Assembly: GCF_900078545.1 (NCBI RefSeq)
Contig: NZ_FLLS01000002.1
Coordinates: 1,054,001 to 1,118,000 of the forward strand
Length of the DNA stretch: 64,000 bases
Direction of reading: 5' to 3'
Source of the DNA: Olegusella massiliensis
Lineage (GTDB): Bacteria; Actinomycetota; Coriobacteriia; Coriobacteriales; Atopobiaceae
Shown in pieces: positions 17,058-26,358 of the stretch. The notes under the pieces are model-generated. The model worked only from the letters and a program-made list of their open reading frames with translations, did no database searches and had not been told where the DNA came from. Within the stretch, counting starts at the first letter, position 1, and every line of letters starts with the position of its first letter. The position numbers and the translations under genes were made by a program.

Positions 17058-18521
17058 ATGGCAGTACTAGACTTTATTGTCAACATTCTGTCGACGCCGG
17101 CTATTCTAGTCGGTCTGCTTGCATTTGTGGGTCTATGCCTGCAGCGCAAGCCTATTGAGGACATTGTCAAAGGCACCATTAAAACCATTGTTGGTTTCTT
17201 GGTGCTGTCCGCAGGTGCATCTTTCCTGCAGACCGGCTCTTTGCTCGCCTTTGGTGAGCTTTTTAACTACGCCTTTAATATGCAGGGCGTTGTTCCTAAC
17301 AACGAGGCAGTTGTCGCTGACGCTCTTCAGAACTTTGGTACCAGCTCCGCTATCATCATGGCTTTGGGTATGGCGCTCAACATTGTTCTGGCTCGCTTCT
17401 CCCGTATGCCTTATATCTTCCTGACGGGCCATCACACTCTGTACATGGCATGCATGATTGCTGTCATTCTTGGTGGTGCTGGTCACCTTGAGGGCGCTTC
17501 TCTCTACATTGCTGGTGGTTGCCTGCTGGGTCTCATCATGGTTCTGTCTCCTGCTTATTGCCAGGTTACCTTCCGCAAGGTCACTGGTACCGATAGTGTT
17601 GCTTTGGGTCACTTTGGTGGCATCGGTTATTGGTTTGCAGGTGTCATTGGTAAGCTTTTTGCTAATGACCCCAATCGCAAGAGCACCGAGGAGATTAACT
17701 TCCCCAAGCGTCTTGTCTTCCTGCGTGATACCACTGTTTCCATTTCCATCACGATGATGGTCTTCTTCCTGATTGTTGTTGGCGTTGCTGTTGCCAAGGG
17801 TCTGCTGAACATTGTTCCTGCTGGTACCGATGCAACTGCAGCGGCTGAGCTGCTTGCTCCTTATGGTCTTACTGTTGGCAACCTTGGCGCGCTGCTTAAC
17901 ATTGGCACCGAGACCAAGACCAACTGGATTGTCTGGGCTCTTACCTCTGGCATGAGCTTTGCTGGTGGCGTCTACATCATCCTGTCCGGCGTCCGCCTGA
18001 TCATTGGCGAGATTGTGCCTGCTTTCAAGGGTATCGCTGACAAGCTCGTTCCTGGCGCAAAGCCCGCTCTGGACTGCCCCGTTGCCTTCACCTATGCTCC
18101 CAATGCTGTTATCATCGGCTTCTTGAGCTCCTTCATCGGGGGTATCGTTGGTCTGCTGATTCTTAACGGTATCAACACAGCCATTCCAGTTGCCCTTATC
18201 CTTCCTGGTGTCGTACCTCACTTCTTCTGCGGCGCAACTGCTGGCGTCTTTGGTAATGCTGAAGGTGGTCTCAAAGGCTGCATCGCTGGCTCCTTTGCAC
18301 ACGGCTTGCTTATTACCTTCCTGCCCATGATTTGCATGCCTGTCTTTAGCGCTCTGGGCTATGTTGGCAGCACATTCTCTGATGCTGACTTCTCCTGGAT
18401 GGGTATCGTCTTTGGTAACACCGTCAACTTTGCACAGAATGGTCTGCTTGTTGCAATTTGTGTCATCGTGTACCTGCTGCCGATCATCTACAACTTCGTC
18501 GCTCCCAAGAAGCAGGCCTAA
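17058..18521 (+). CDS. PTS EIIC component, ascorbate (UlaA/SgaT) family
   Basis: A 487-residue membrane permease with about eleven hydrophobic segments, of the UlaA family, forming the sugar channel. Family marks include KPIEDIVKGTIKTIVGFLVLSAG near the N-terminus, FLTGHHTLYMA and GGIGYW in the middle, and HFFCGATAGVFGN near the C-terminus. GGAGGAGG precedes the start. The gene is followed by a terminator-like hairpin before the IIB gene. Substrate is unknown. Confidence 0.92.
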   Translation: MAVLDFIVNILSTPAILVGLLAFVGLCLQRKPIEDIVKGTIKTIVGFLVLSAGASFLQTGSLLAFGELFNYAFNMQGVVPNNEAVVADALQNFGTSSAIIMALGMALNIVLARFSRMPYIFLTGHHTLYMACMIAVILGGAGHLEGASLYIAGGCLLGLIMVLSPAYCQVTFRKVTGTDSVALGHFGGIGYWFAGVIGKLFANDPNRKSTEEINFPKRLVFLRDTTVSISITMMVFFLIVVGVAVAKGLLNIVPAGTDATAAAELLAPYGLTVGNLGALLNIGTETKTNWIVWALTSGMSFAGGVYIILSGVRLIIGEIVPAFKGIADKLVPGAKPALDCPVAFTYAPNAVIIGFLSSFIGGIVGLLILNGINTAIPVALILPGVVPHFFCGATAGVFGNAEGGLKGCIAGSFAHGLLITFLPMICMPVFSALGYVGSTFSDADFSWMGIVFGNTVNFAQNGLLVAICVIVYLLPIIYNFVAPKKQA

Positions 18522-18560
18522 TGCCTCAATTCTTGTCTAAGTGATGAGATAGCAAAACGT

Positions 18561-18592
18561 GGAGCCGGAGCACACCTGTCTCCGGCTCCTTT
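18561..18592 (+). terminator. Intercistronic terminator/attenuator between IIC and IIB
   Basis: GGAGCCGGAG (18561-18570) pairs perfectly with CTCCGGCTCC (18580-18589), followed by only TTT. Probably a partial terminator or an mRNA stabiliser. Confidence 0.65.
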
Positions 18593-18714
18593 GCTAGAAG
18601 TACCGTTTATCGGCGTTGTAATTTGTTCTGTATTACTGCGAGAAAAAGTGGATAGACTAGATACAAACACGCCGCTAAAACGATTGTCTGCGGCCCAACC
18701 AAAAGGAGATCACT

Positions 18715-18996
18715 ATGGCTATTCGTAAAATTATGTGCGCCTGTGGTTCTGGTCTTGGCTCCAGCCTCATTGTTCACATGAACACTGAGGAAGTTGTCAA
18801 GAAGCTTGGTCACAGCGAGATTGAGGTTGACCATACAACCATTTCTGATATCAATCCCACAGCTGCTGACCTCTTTGTGGTTGGTGCTGACCTTGGCGAC
18901 TTCATTGCGAGCATCCCCGATGATCGTAAAGTTGTTCTAAGCAATATTCTCGATAAGGCTGAACTTGAAGAAAAGCTCAAGGCAAAGCTGGGTTAG
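18715..18996 (+). CDS. PTS EIIB component, ascorbate (UlaB/SgaB) family
   Basis: A 93-residue IIB. The active-site cysteine is Cys10 in MCACGSGLGSS, which takes phosphate from EIIA His68 and passes it to the sugar. AAAAGGAGA lies before the ATG. A strong terminator follows, so the transketolase pair may be made partly from read-through or from its own promoter. Confidence 0.92.
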   Translation: MAIRKIMCACGSGLGSSLIVHMNTEEVVKKLGHSEIEVDHTTISDINPTAADLFVVGADLGDFIASIPDDRKVVLSNILDKAELEEKLKAKLG

Positions 18997-19010
18997 ATTC
19001 CTATCTAATC

Positions 19011-19044
19011 GCCCTGTGTAGCCTTGGCTCACAGGGCCTTTTTT
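19011..19044 (+). terminator. Terminator after the PTS IIB gene
   Basis: GCCCTGTG (19011-19018) pairs with CACAGGGC (19030-19037), followed by C and six T. Confidence 0.88.
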
Positions 19045-19077
19045 GTTTTGAAGGTTTCATAATTTATTGGAGGTAAC

Positions 19078-19932
19078 GTGAAAGAAGAAGAGCTCAAGGA
19101 GGCAACGCTACTGGCAGCGCGTGTGCGTCGCGATGTACTTGCCATGTTGCAGCACCGCGGATATGGTCACGTTGGCGGCTCCTTATCCTTGGTTGAGCTG
19201 ATGGCCGATTTGTACACCAAGCAGCTAAAACACGACCCTGCAAACCCCAAGTGGGAAGAGCGCGATCGCATTGTCTTGTCCAAGGGCCATGCAGGCCCCG
19301 TTATGTATTCTGTGTTAGCAGAGCGAGGCTTTTTCCCTAAATCGTGGCTCATGACTCTTAACGACCCTGGAACTAATCTGCCATCTCACACTGACCGCCT
19401 AAAAACACCAGGTGTTGATGCAACGACCGGCTCACTCGGTCAGGGCACTTCCGAAGCAGCAGGCATTGCGCAGGCACTTGCGCTTAAAGGATCTGATGCG
19501 TACACCTATCTCATCGTAGGCGACGGTGAGCTCAATGAGGGCCAGTGCTGGGAGGCATTCCAGTTCATTGCAGCAAAGAAGCTTTCCAACTGTATCGTCT
19601 TTATCGATAGCAACAAAAAGCAACTTGATGGCACTATTGACGAGGTTCTTTACGGCTTTGATTACGTAGAGAAGATGAAAGCCTTTGGCTTTGAGACCCA
19701 AAAGGTCAACGGTCAAGATATTGCCGCAATTGATGCTGCTATTGAGGCTGCAAAGCAGAACAAATCATCTGCTAACGCTATCGTTTTGGATACGGTTAAG
19801 GGTGCAGGTGTCAAGTACTTTGAGAACGCCGTATCTAATCACTCTATGAAGTGGAATAACGACGAAATCAACCAGGCAACCGATGAAGCTATTGCTGATC
19901 TTGATGCAAAAATTGAAGGGAGTGAGGCATAA
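19078..19932 (+). CDS. Transketolase, N-terminal (TPP-binding) subunit
   Basis: A 284-residue protein equal to the first third of a full transketolase. HGYGHVGGSLS-type residues (YGHVGGSLS), SKGHAGPVMY, GSLGQG and the diphosphate/Mg motif VGDGELNEGQCWEA are visible, so it binds thiamine diphosphate. The GTG start follows GGAGGTAAC. The pyrimidine-binding part is the next gene. Two-subunit transketolases of this kind act in special sugar pathways (for example on apulose-4-P or 6-deoxy-6-sulfofructose in known systems) as well as on standard pentose phosphates. Being joined to a PTS suggests a ketose-phosphate substrate supplied by import. Confidence 0.9.
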   Translation: MKEEELKEATLLAARVRRDVLAMLQHRGYGHVGGSLSLVELMADLYTKQLKHDPANPKWEERDRIVLSKGHAGPVMYSVLAERGFFPKSWLMTLNDPGTNLPSHTDRLKTPGVDATTGSLGQGTSEAAGIAQALALKGSDAYTYLIVGDGELNEGQCWEAFQFIAAKKLSNCIVFIDSNKKQLDGTIDEVLYGFDYVEKMKAFGFETQKVNGQDIAAIDAAIEAAKQNKSSANAIVLDTVKGAGVKYFENAVSNHSMKWNNDEINQATDEAIADLDAKIEGSEA

Positions 19933-20892
19933 ATGTTCACACTTTCCGAAACGCTTGGCAGCAAGGGCGCCTCATATCGTGATGCCATCTGCGATAGCAT
20001 CATCGACCTTATGAACACTAACGACAAAGTTATTATGCTTGAGGCCGACCTTGGTGGGGCCTCTGGTACGAACAAGATTTTGAAAGCACACCCCAAACAA
20101 TATGTGCAAGTAGGTATTGCTGAAGCTGACATGATGGGTATTGCGGCTGGTATGAGTTCTGAGGGATTTATTCCCTTTACTCATACTTTTGGGCCTTTTG
20201 CGACGCGTCGCGCCTTTGATCAGATTTTCCTATCTGGTGGTTATGCGGCCAATACTATCAATATCTGGGGTTCTGACCCTGGCTTTACAGTGGGCGCAAA
20301 CGGTGGCACGCATACAACTTGGGAAGATGTTGCAATTATGCGTACATTGCCAGGTTCTGTTATCTGTGATGCAGCTGATGCAGTGCAGGCCGACTGGATT
20401 GTGCGAGAGTTTGCCAAGATGGACGGTATTCATTATCTGCGCACAGGGCGCAAGGATGCTCCTTCCATTTATGCTGATGGCTCAACTTTTGAAATGGGCA
20501 AAGGCAACATAGTGCGCGAGGGTTCCGATGTACTGATTATCAGCGCGGGCCAGCTGGTTGCCGATGCTCTCAAGGCAGCAGATCTGCTTGCCGAGAAGGG
20601 CGTCTCTGCAGAGGTTATCGATATGTTCTGCATCAAGCCTCTCGATGTTGAGCTTGTCTTGGCTGAGGCGGCTGGCAAGCGTGCAGTGGTAACTTTTGAA
20701 AATCACAGCATCGTCGGTGGTTTGGGCGAGGCTGTTGCCGCTACCCTCATGGAAGGCGGCATTGCGGTGCCGTTTAAACGTCATGGCGTCAATGAGCGCT
20801 TTGGTCAGGTAGGTACGCCCGAGTTTTTGCAGGCGGAGTTCAAGCTCACTGCTGCCGATCTTGTGGAGACGGTTGAGGGTCTGCTTGTGTAA
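19933..20892 (+). CDS. Transketolase, C-terminal (pyrimidine-binding) subunit
   Basis: A 319-residue partner of the preceding gene, containing the pyrimidine-binding domain (QVGIAEADMMGIAAGM with the catalytic Glu, and FGPFATRRAFDQI) and the C-terminal transketolase domain (VLIISAGQLVADAL). Together the two proteins make one active unit. It starts at the base after the upstream stop (TAAATG), so translation is coupled. It is the last gene before a terminator. Confidence 0.9.
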   Translation: MFTLSETLGSKGASYRDAICDSIIDLMNTNDKVIMLEADLGGASGTNKILKAHPKQYVQVGIAEADMMGIAAGMSSEGFIPFTHTFGPFATRRAFDQIFLSGGYAANTINIWGSDPGFTVGANGGTHTTWEDVAIMRTLPGSVICDAADAVQADWIVREFAKMDGIHYLRTGRKDAPSIYADGSTFEMGKGNIVREGSDVLIISAGQLVADALKAADLLAEKGVSAEVIDMFCIKPLDVELVLAEAAGKRAVVTFENHSIVGGLGEAVAATLMEGGIAVPFKRHGVNERFGQVGTPEFLQAEFKLTAADLVETVEGLLV

Positions 20893-20980
20893 GTAAGCCT
20901 GCACGTTGCGCTTGTCTTGCTTGTCTTACTTATTGTGTTTACTAAGAGCACTATGAGTTAAGAGTTGCGTGTTATGACAG

Positions 20981-21018
20981 GACCGATGGTTGCCACTGTG
21001 GCACTATCGGTCTTTTTT
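20981..21018 (+). terminator. Terminator of the transketolase operon
   Basis: GACCGAT (20981-20987) pairs with ATCGGTC (21006-21012), with an inner TGCCAC/GTGGCA pairing, followed by six T. Confidence 0.92.
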
Positions 21019-21212
21019 CGTGCAATAGCTACGCAGGTCATTGCACTCAACTCACATGTTGTTAATAGCCGCACTCTTCAGTAGAAAGGGACGCTTCCGG
21101 GATTTGTATGGGAGATACATAAGCAATTTAGCTATGCGTACTTTCTATATATCGTCTTTTGCTGATGCTGGTAGAATTATGCAGAATATGGCACTTTTGG
21201 AAGAAGGAATGC

Positions 21213-23060
21213 ATGTGCGGTATTGTTGGCTTTACCGGCAAAAATCAAGCACAGCAGTTTTTGCTTGATGGTCTGCAGGCCTTAGAATATCGAGGCTACG
21301 ACTCCGCTGGCCTGTCTATTTTGTCTTCTGATGGCGAGCTGCATGCGGTGAAATGTTCCGGCCGTGTAGCAACTCTTGCTGAACGCTGCCAAACAGCAAA
21401 TTTGGTAGGTACCCAAGGCATTGCTCATACGCGGTGGGCGACACATGGCGCACCGACCGATCGTAATGCGCATCCTCATACTGATTGTACGGGGCGCATT
21501 GCCATTGTGCACAACGGCATCATCGAAAACTATCTCAGTTTGCGCAGCTATCTGATGCAGCATGGCCATGAAATCAAGAGCGAGACGGACTCTGAAGTAG
21601 TGGCGCATTTAGTGGAAGATGCGTGGAATGGACCCGCACGTGGCAATTTGCTTGCCGCGGTTCGCAATGCGGTATCGCGCCTTGAGGGCTCATGGGCGCT
21701 TGCAGTTGAGTGTGCCGATGTGCCAGGTGAGCTCGTTGTAGCACGCAAGGGTTCGCCGCTGGTAGTTGCGTCGACACCTGAAGGTGCCTATGCTGCTTCT
21801 GACGTTATGCCACTTGCAGGCGTTGCTTCTGAAGTTATCAATCTTGAAGATGGTCAGTTTGCTCGCCTTTGCGCTAATGGCAACGTTGAGGTGTTTGAGG
21901 CAGACGGCACACCTTGCGCATATCCTCAGACTCTGCAGGTTGATTGGGATGCTTCTGCAGCAACACTGGGAGGCTACCCTGACTTTATGGCAAAAGAAAT
22001 TGCCGAGCAGCCCGAGGCGCTGGAGCGCTTGCTCGCGGGTCGTTTGGGCAAGCATGGCATTGAGCTGGACGAGCTTTCCATGACAAAAGAAGAACTCGCG
22101 GCAATCGATCGCGTATATTTGGTTGCGTGCGGAACTTCTTACCACGTCTGTCTTATTGCCCGTGAGCTGATTGAGCGCTGGGCGCATATTCCTACGTTTT
22201 GTGAATATGCTTCCGAACTTAACTACAAAGATCCACTGGTTACCGACCATACGCTTTGCGTTATTGTGACCCAGTCGGGCGAAACGGCAGATACGCTGAC
22301 TGCAGCTCGTCGTATGAAAGCTTTGGGCTGTAAGGTCTTTGCAATTACCAACGTGCTCGGCTCAACTGCTGCGCGAGAGTCCGACGGCACAATGTATGTG
22401 CAAGCAGGACCTGAGGTTTGTGTTGCATCGACCAAAGCTTATACGGCACAGATGGTTGCTGCATGTCTCTTGACGCTGCGACTTGCCTTTGCCAAGGGCG
22501 CCATGACCACAGAAGAAATTTCTCGACGCTATCATGATCTTGAGGCACTGCCCAATCTCATCCGTGAGGTTTTGAAGCGCAGCTGGCAAGACAAGCGCGT
22601 GGCACAGGTTTTTCGCAAGGCGCATTCAGCACTATTTTTGGGTCGTGGCGTCAATGCAACGACAGCATTTGAAGGTGCTCTCAAGCTCAAGGAAATTAGC
22701 TATTTGCACGCTGAGGCCTATCCTGCTGGAGAGATGAAGCACGGTCCGATTGCTCTGCTTGAGCCAGGCTTTCCCGTGGTTGCAATTGTGCCAGCAGACC
22801 ATGTGCATGATAAGACGGTTTCGAACATTCAGGAAGTTCATGCTCGCGGTGCACACTGTATCGCAGTGGCCACCGATGGTGATGTTGATGTAGCACGTCA
22901 ATGTGAGCATACTCTTTGGATTCCGCCTGTTCCCGAAGAAGAATTGGTGCCTATTGTGGCCATCGTGCACTTGCAGATGCTTGCACGTTTTGTTGCGATG
23001 GAACGCGGTTGTGATGTGGATAAACCTCGTAACCTCGCAAAGTCTGTGACAGTGGAGTAG
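21213..23060 (+). CDS. glmS: Glutamine-fructose-6-phosphate aminotransferase (isomerizing)
   Basis: A 615-residue GlmS with Cys2 as glutaminase nucleophile (MCGIVGF), so the start must be the ATG at 21213; a longer in-frame start upstream would bury this cysteine. GYDSAG, HTRWATHG and HNGIIENY mark the amidotransferase domain. CGTSYH, SQSGETADT (as TQSGETADT) and the C-terminal KSVTVE tail mark the SIS domains. It makes GlcN-6-P from Fru-6-P and glutamine for the cell wall. No glmS ribozyme-like leader is evident. It is followed by acpS with four bases between. Confidence 0.96.
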   Translation: MCGIVGFTGKNQAQQFLLDGLQALEYRGYDSAGLSILSSDGELHAVKCSGRVATLAERCQTANLVGTQGIAHTRWATHGAPTDRNAHPHTDCTGRIAIVHNGIIENYLSLRSYLMQHGHEIKSETDSEVVAHLVEDAWNGPARGNLLAAVRNAVSRLEGSWALAVECADVPGELVVARKGSPLVVASTPEGAYAASDVMPLAGVASEVINLEDGQFARLCANGNVEVFEADGTPCAYPQTLQVDWDASAATLGGYPDFMAKEIAEQPEALERLLAGRLGKHGIELDELSMTKEELAAIDRVYLVACGTSYHVCLIARELIERWAHIPTFCEYASELNYKDPLVTDHTLCVIVTQSGETADTLTAARRMKALGCKVFAITNVLGSTAARESDGTMYVQAGPEVCVASTKAYTAQMVAACLLTLRLAFAKGAMTTEEISRRYHDLEALPNLIREVLKRSWQDKRVAQVFRKAHSALFLGRGVNATTAFEGALKLKEISYLHAEAYPAGEMKHGPIALLEPGFPVVAIVPADHVHDKTVSNIQEVHARGAHCIAVATDGDVDVARQCEHTLWIPPVPEEELVPIVAIVHLQMLARFVAMERGCDVDKPRNLAKSVTVE

Positions 23061-23064
23061 GACT

Positions 23065-23565
23065 ATGGCAACAGCTGGCATCGGCGTTAACATTTTGAAT
23101 ATAGAGCGTGTTGAGCGCACTTTGGCTCGCCGCCCGTCGATGGCCCGTCGGGTATTTACTGACGATGAGCGTCGCTATTGCGAGTCTCGCCCTCGTCCTG
23201 CAGCTCACTATGCCGCGCGTTTTGCTGCTCGCGGAGCTGTCGCGACTGCCTTGGGAGCAGGTCCCAAGGATGGTATTTGGATGAGAAATGTAACCATCGA
23301 GCGCGATGAAGATGGCAAGAGCCATGCAGTTCTTGCTGGTCGTGCACTTGAGCTGGCACAAAAGGCGGGTGTGAGCGAAATTGCCCTTTCCCTGTCTTTG
23401 ACACACGAAGTGGCAGTTGCCAATGCGGTTGCGGTGACCGAAGATTTGCGTCCGCGCCTTGAAGAAAAGCCTGACCCTGCTGAGGAGTTACGTGCAACTT
23501 TTCGTCGTGCTCGGACGGTAATTGATGAATTAGAGCGTATCCAAGAAAACCCCACGAAGGAGTGA
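23065..23565 (+). CDS. acpS: AcpS-like protein lacking both metal ligands
   Basis: A 166-residue protein placed and shaped like holo-ACP synthase, which transfers phosphopantetheine to acyl carrier protein. The N-terminal motif that normally reads G-(I/L/T)-D reads GVN here, so Asn9 replaces the Mg-binding Asp. The second motif, normally F-(A)-x-K-E-A, reads RFAARGA, so Gly57 replaces the essential Glu. The rest of the fold, with IALSLSLTHEVAVANAVA at the end of the core, is kept. About 45 extra charged residues form a C-terminal helix. The frame is intact. By family knowledge it should be weak or inactive as a transferase, unless it uses other ligands. Confidence 0.7.
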   Translation: MATAGIGVNILNIERVERTLARRPSMARRVFTDDERRYCESRPRPAAHYAARFAARGAVATALGAGPKDGIWMRNVTIERDEDGKSHAVLAGRALELAQKAGVSEIALSLSLTHEVAVANAVAVTEDLRPRLEEKPDPAEELRATFRRARTVIDELERIQENPTKE

Positions 23566-23569
23566 TGAC

Positions 23570-25186
23570 ATGCAGCCAGTGCTTAATGTCGAAGATGTTA
23601 GAAGGGTTGAGGAGGCGCTCACCAAGGCAGGCGTGAGCGTGTCAGAGCTTATGCACCGCGCAGGCGCTGCGTTGGCCCATGAAGTACTGCGTATGGAAGA
23701 CATCCATGAAGTTGCCGTCCTTGCAGGCTTGGGTAACAACGGTGGTGATGGTTGGGTAGCAGCAGATGAACTCAAGCGTCGTGGACTCAGCGTAACGGTG
23801 GTTTCGCCTGCAGAGATTGAGGACATTCACAGCGATCTTGCTCGCGTGTGTGCTCAAGCAGCCCACAAAGCAGGCGTTGGCGTGATGGTTGCTCCTCCGC
23901 GCGATCAACTGGATGCTCTGCTTGCGCGTGTCGATGTTGTGATTGATGCCATGTTGGGTACAGGTTTTCAAGGCAGCGCTCGTCCGCCTTTTAATGTATG
24001 GATTGATGCCGTGAATGCGTCGGGCGCACGCGTGGTTTCCGCTGATGTGCCAAGTGGGCTTTCTGCCCAGCGTGGTGTGGCCTCTGGTCCCTGCGTAGCC
24101 GCCGATATAACCGTGACAATGCTTGTGCTCAAACCTGGTTTGCTAGCTGATGATGGTCGCGATGCCTGTGGGTCTATTGTTGTAGCTCCTTTGGCCGAGC
24201 AGACCGAAAGACTTGTCCGTGAAGCAGATCCGGTAGCATGGCGCCCCGATCTTGATGACTATTTAGATGTGATGGTGCCGCAGTCTTCAGCGGTTGATAA
24301 GTTTAGTCGTGGCTCCGTGTTGGTGGTTGGCGGTTCCACTCGCTATCCAGGCGCTCCGATGATGGCTGCTCTTGCCGCTGCACGCGCGGGTGCTGGTTAT
24401 GTAACGCTTGCGGTACCTGCAGCTATTGCCGGCCTTGTGCAAGCACACATGATGGAAATTCCGGTAATCGCATTTCCTGCTGATGGCGATGGTTGTTTTT
24501 CGACACGCGCTCATGATCTTATTGAGTCTCTGGCAAAAAAGTGCGATGTGACGCTTGTAGGACCTGGCATGCGTGTGAGTGGTTCAACGGTTTCTATCAT
24601 TTCGTCTTTACTTACCGTTGATAAACCATTGGTTATTGATGCTGATGGCCTTAATTGTCTTGCTCGTCTTACTTCAAACCGATTGGATGAATTCCCCGAG
24701 CTGATTCGTCGTAAGGCGCCATTGGTTTTGACGCCGCATCGTCGTGAGCTTGGCAGATTGGTAGGACTATCTGATACGCCACCTGATTCACTCACGGCAA
24801 CTCTTGAGGCTGCCCGTCGCATTGCTTGGGCCGATGGCGGCTCTGAGCTCTGTATAGTGGCAAAAGGCAGCGCGACCGCTTGCGTGAGCCCAGAGTCTGC
24901 TCTGCTTCCCAAACCTGGACCTGCGGCGTTAGCGACCGCTGGTTCGGGTGATGTACTGGGCGGTATTATTGCAGCGCAGTTAGCGACCACCAAGATTGGC
25001 ACAGAGGGGCTGCCCTTACTTTCTGCCTTGGCCTGCGAGATTCATGGCCAGGCAGGGGCCATTGCAGCTGGGCGTTTTGGCTCGCGTGGTGTAATGGCAA
25101 CAGACGTTATTGATGCAATTGGACTTGCGGCAGATGCCATCGAGGAGCAGGTAGCGCTTCTGGATGTGCCTACTGCAACGGAGTAG
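23570..25186 (+). CDS. nnrDE: Bifunctional NAD(P)H-hydrate repair enzyme
   Basis: A 538-residue fusion. Residues 1-215 are the YjeF N-terminal epimerase domain, with GLGNNGGDGWVAA at about 49-61 and DAMLGTG. Residues 240-520 are the ribokinase-like dehydratase domain, with GSTRYPGAPMMAALAAARAG, the catalytic-region motif ATAGSGDVLGGIIAA and a PVIAFP strand. It repairs hydrated NADH and NADPH, the first domain interconverting R and S forms and the second dehydrating with ADP or ATP. AAGGAG precedes the ATG. It lies tightly between acpS and alr, a common actinobacterial order. Confidence 0.93.
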   Translation: MQPVLNVEDVRRVEEALTKAGVSVSELMHRAGAALAHEVLRMEDIHEVAVLAGLGNNGGDGWVAADELKRRGLSVTVVSPAEIEDIHSDLARVCAQAAHKAGVGVMVAPPRDQLDALLARVDVVIDAMLGTGFQGSARPPFNVWIDAVNASGARVVSADVPSGLSAQRGVASGPCVAADITVTMLVLKPGLLADDGRDACGSIVVAPLAEQTERLVREADPVAWRPDLDDYLDVMVPQSSAVDKFSRGSVLVVGGSTRYPGAPMMAALAAARAGAGYVTLAVPAAIAGLVQAHMMEIPVIAFPADGDGCFSTRAHDLIESLAKKCDVTLVGPGMRVSGSTVSIISSLLTVDKPLVIDADGLNCLARLTSNRLDEFPELIRRKAPLVLTPHRRELGRLVGLSDTPPDSLTATLEAARRIAWADGGSELCIVAKGSATACVSPESALLPKPGPAALATAGSGDVLGGIIAAQLATTKIGTEGLPLLSALACEIHGQAGAIAAGRFGSRGVMATDVIDAIGLAADAIEEQVALLDVPTATE

Positions 25187-25197
25187 GAGGCTGCAGC

Positions 25198-26358
25198 ATG
25201 GTGCAAACAAAGTATCCTTCTGACCGTTGGGCATGGGTGGAGATTGATCTTGGTGCAATCAAGAGAAATACACGGGCATTTCGATCGATGATTGAGCCAG
25301 GCACCAAGCTGATGTGTGTGGTTAAGGCAAATGGTTATGGCCATGGTGCAGTTGCTTGTGCCAAAGCTATGCGTTCTGGTGGAGCAGATCAGTTTGCGGT
25401 GGCAACCGTTGCTGAAGGTGTGGAACTGCGTAAAGCTGGAGCAACACGCCCTATTTTGATACTTAATCAACCTCCAGTTGATGCGGTCCCAGCGCTTGTG
25501 GAATACGACATTATGCCATCGGTATATGGGACAGAGTTTGCTTTGGCATACGGCGAGTGCGCTGCTGCTGCCAACAAGGTGGGCAAATATCATCTTGCAG
25601 TTGATACGGGAATGACACGTATTGGGGTAATGCCTGACGAGGTACGCGAATTTCGCCATGCGATTGACTTTCATCGAGGCCTTGAGTGTGCGGGTACCTT
25701 TACACATTTTGCAACAGCTGAAGTGCCGGGGAGCTGGGATTTTGAGTTGCAGGCTAACCGTTTTTCTGAGGCTATTGCTGAGTTGCGCGCATCGGGTGTG
25801 AATCCCGGTCTGGTACATTGCGACAATACACCAGGTACGGTATTGCATCCGCGTCAGCATTTTGACATGTGCCGCGTGGGCATAGGTTTGTATGGTTTAC
25901 AAGCCTCTGATACCACTGCAGCACGTATGGATTTGGAACCTGCAATGAGCGTGCGTGCTCGCGTAACGCGTGCGATTAACCCCTCTGTAGGAGCAGGTGT
26001 TGGCTATGGGATGACTTGGCGTGTTCCTCGTGGAAATGTGCAGGTTGCAACAGTACCCTTGGGCTATGCAGACGGACTTGCTCGTACACTATCTAACCGT
26101 ATTGACGTGCTGTGCAAGGGACGTCGTTTCCAGCAGGTAGGCAATATCTGCATGGATCAGTTTATGTTTGCGGTAGAGGTTAATACTGCTCGCAGTTATC
26201 AACCTATCGAGCCAGTACAAGAAGGCGATGTGGTAACCATTGTGGGCCGCGATGGTGACGATGAAATTACGCTTGATGATATGGCTGCAGTACGTGGAAC
26301 TATCAATTATGAAGTTGCTTGTAACTTTGGGTTAAGACTTGAGAAGGTTTATGTCTAG
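25198..26358 (+). CDS. alr: Alanine racemase
   Basis: A 386-residue PLP enzyme that makes D-alanine for peptidoglycan. The PLP lysine is in VVKANGYGHG near residue 43. The catalytic tyrosine region reads GVGYGMTW, and CRVGIGLYG and GNICMDQFM follow. Length is normal. GGAGG lies before the ATG. Its 3' end overlaps the next gene by 8 bases. Confidence 0.95.
   Translation: MVQTKYPSDRWAWVEIDLGAIKRNTRAFRSMIEPGTKLMCVVKANGYGHGAVACAKAMRSGGADQFAVATVAEGVELRKAGATRPILILNQPPVDAVPALVEYDIMPSVYGTEFALAYGECAAAANKVGKYHLAVDTGMTRIGVMPDEVREFRHAIDFHRGLECAGTFTHFATAEVPGSWDFELQANRFSEAIAELRASGVNPGLVHCDNTPGTVLHPRQHFDMCRVGIGLYGLQASDTTAARMDLEPAMSVRARVTRAINPSVGAGVGYGMTWRVPRGNVQVATVPLGYADGLARTLSNRIDVLCKGRRFQQVGNICMDQFMFAVEVNTARSYQPIEPVQEGDVVTIVGRDGDDEITLDDMAAVRGTINYEVACNFGLRLEKVYV

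Noticed and set aside
17133-18302. 389-residue minus-strand frame
   Set aside because: Antisense shadow of the PTS IIC gene, low-complexity and without motifs.
21019-21212. glmS ribozyme before glmS
   Set aside because: I could not find the conserved cleavage-site and core pattern, and the ribozyme is mainly known from Firmicutes.
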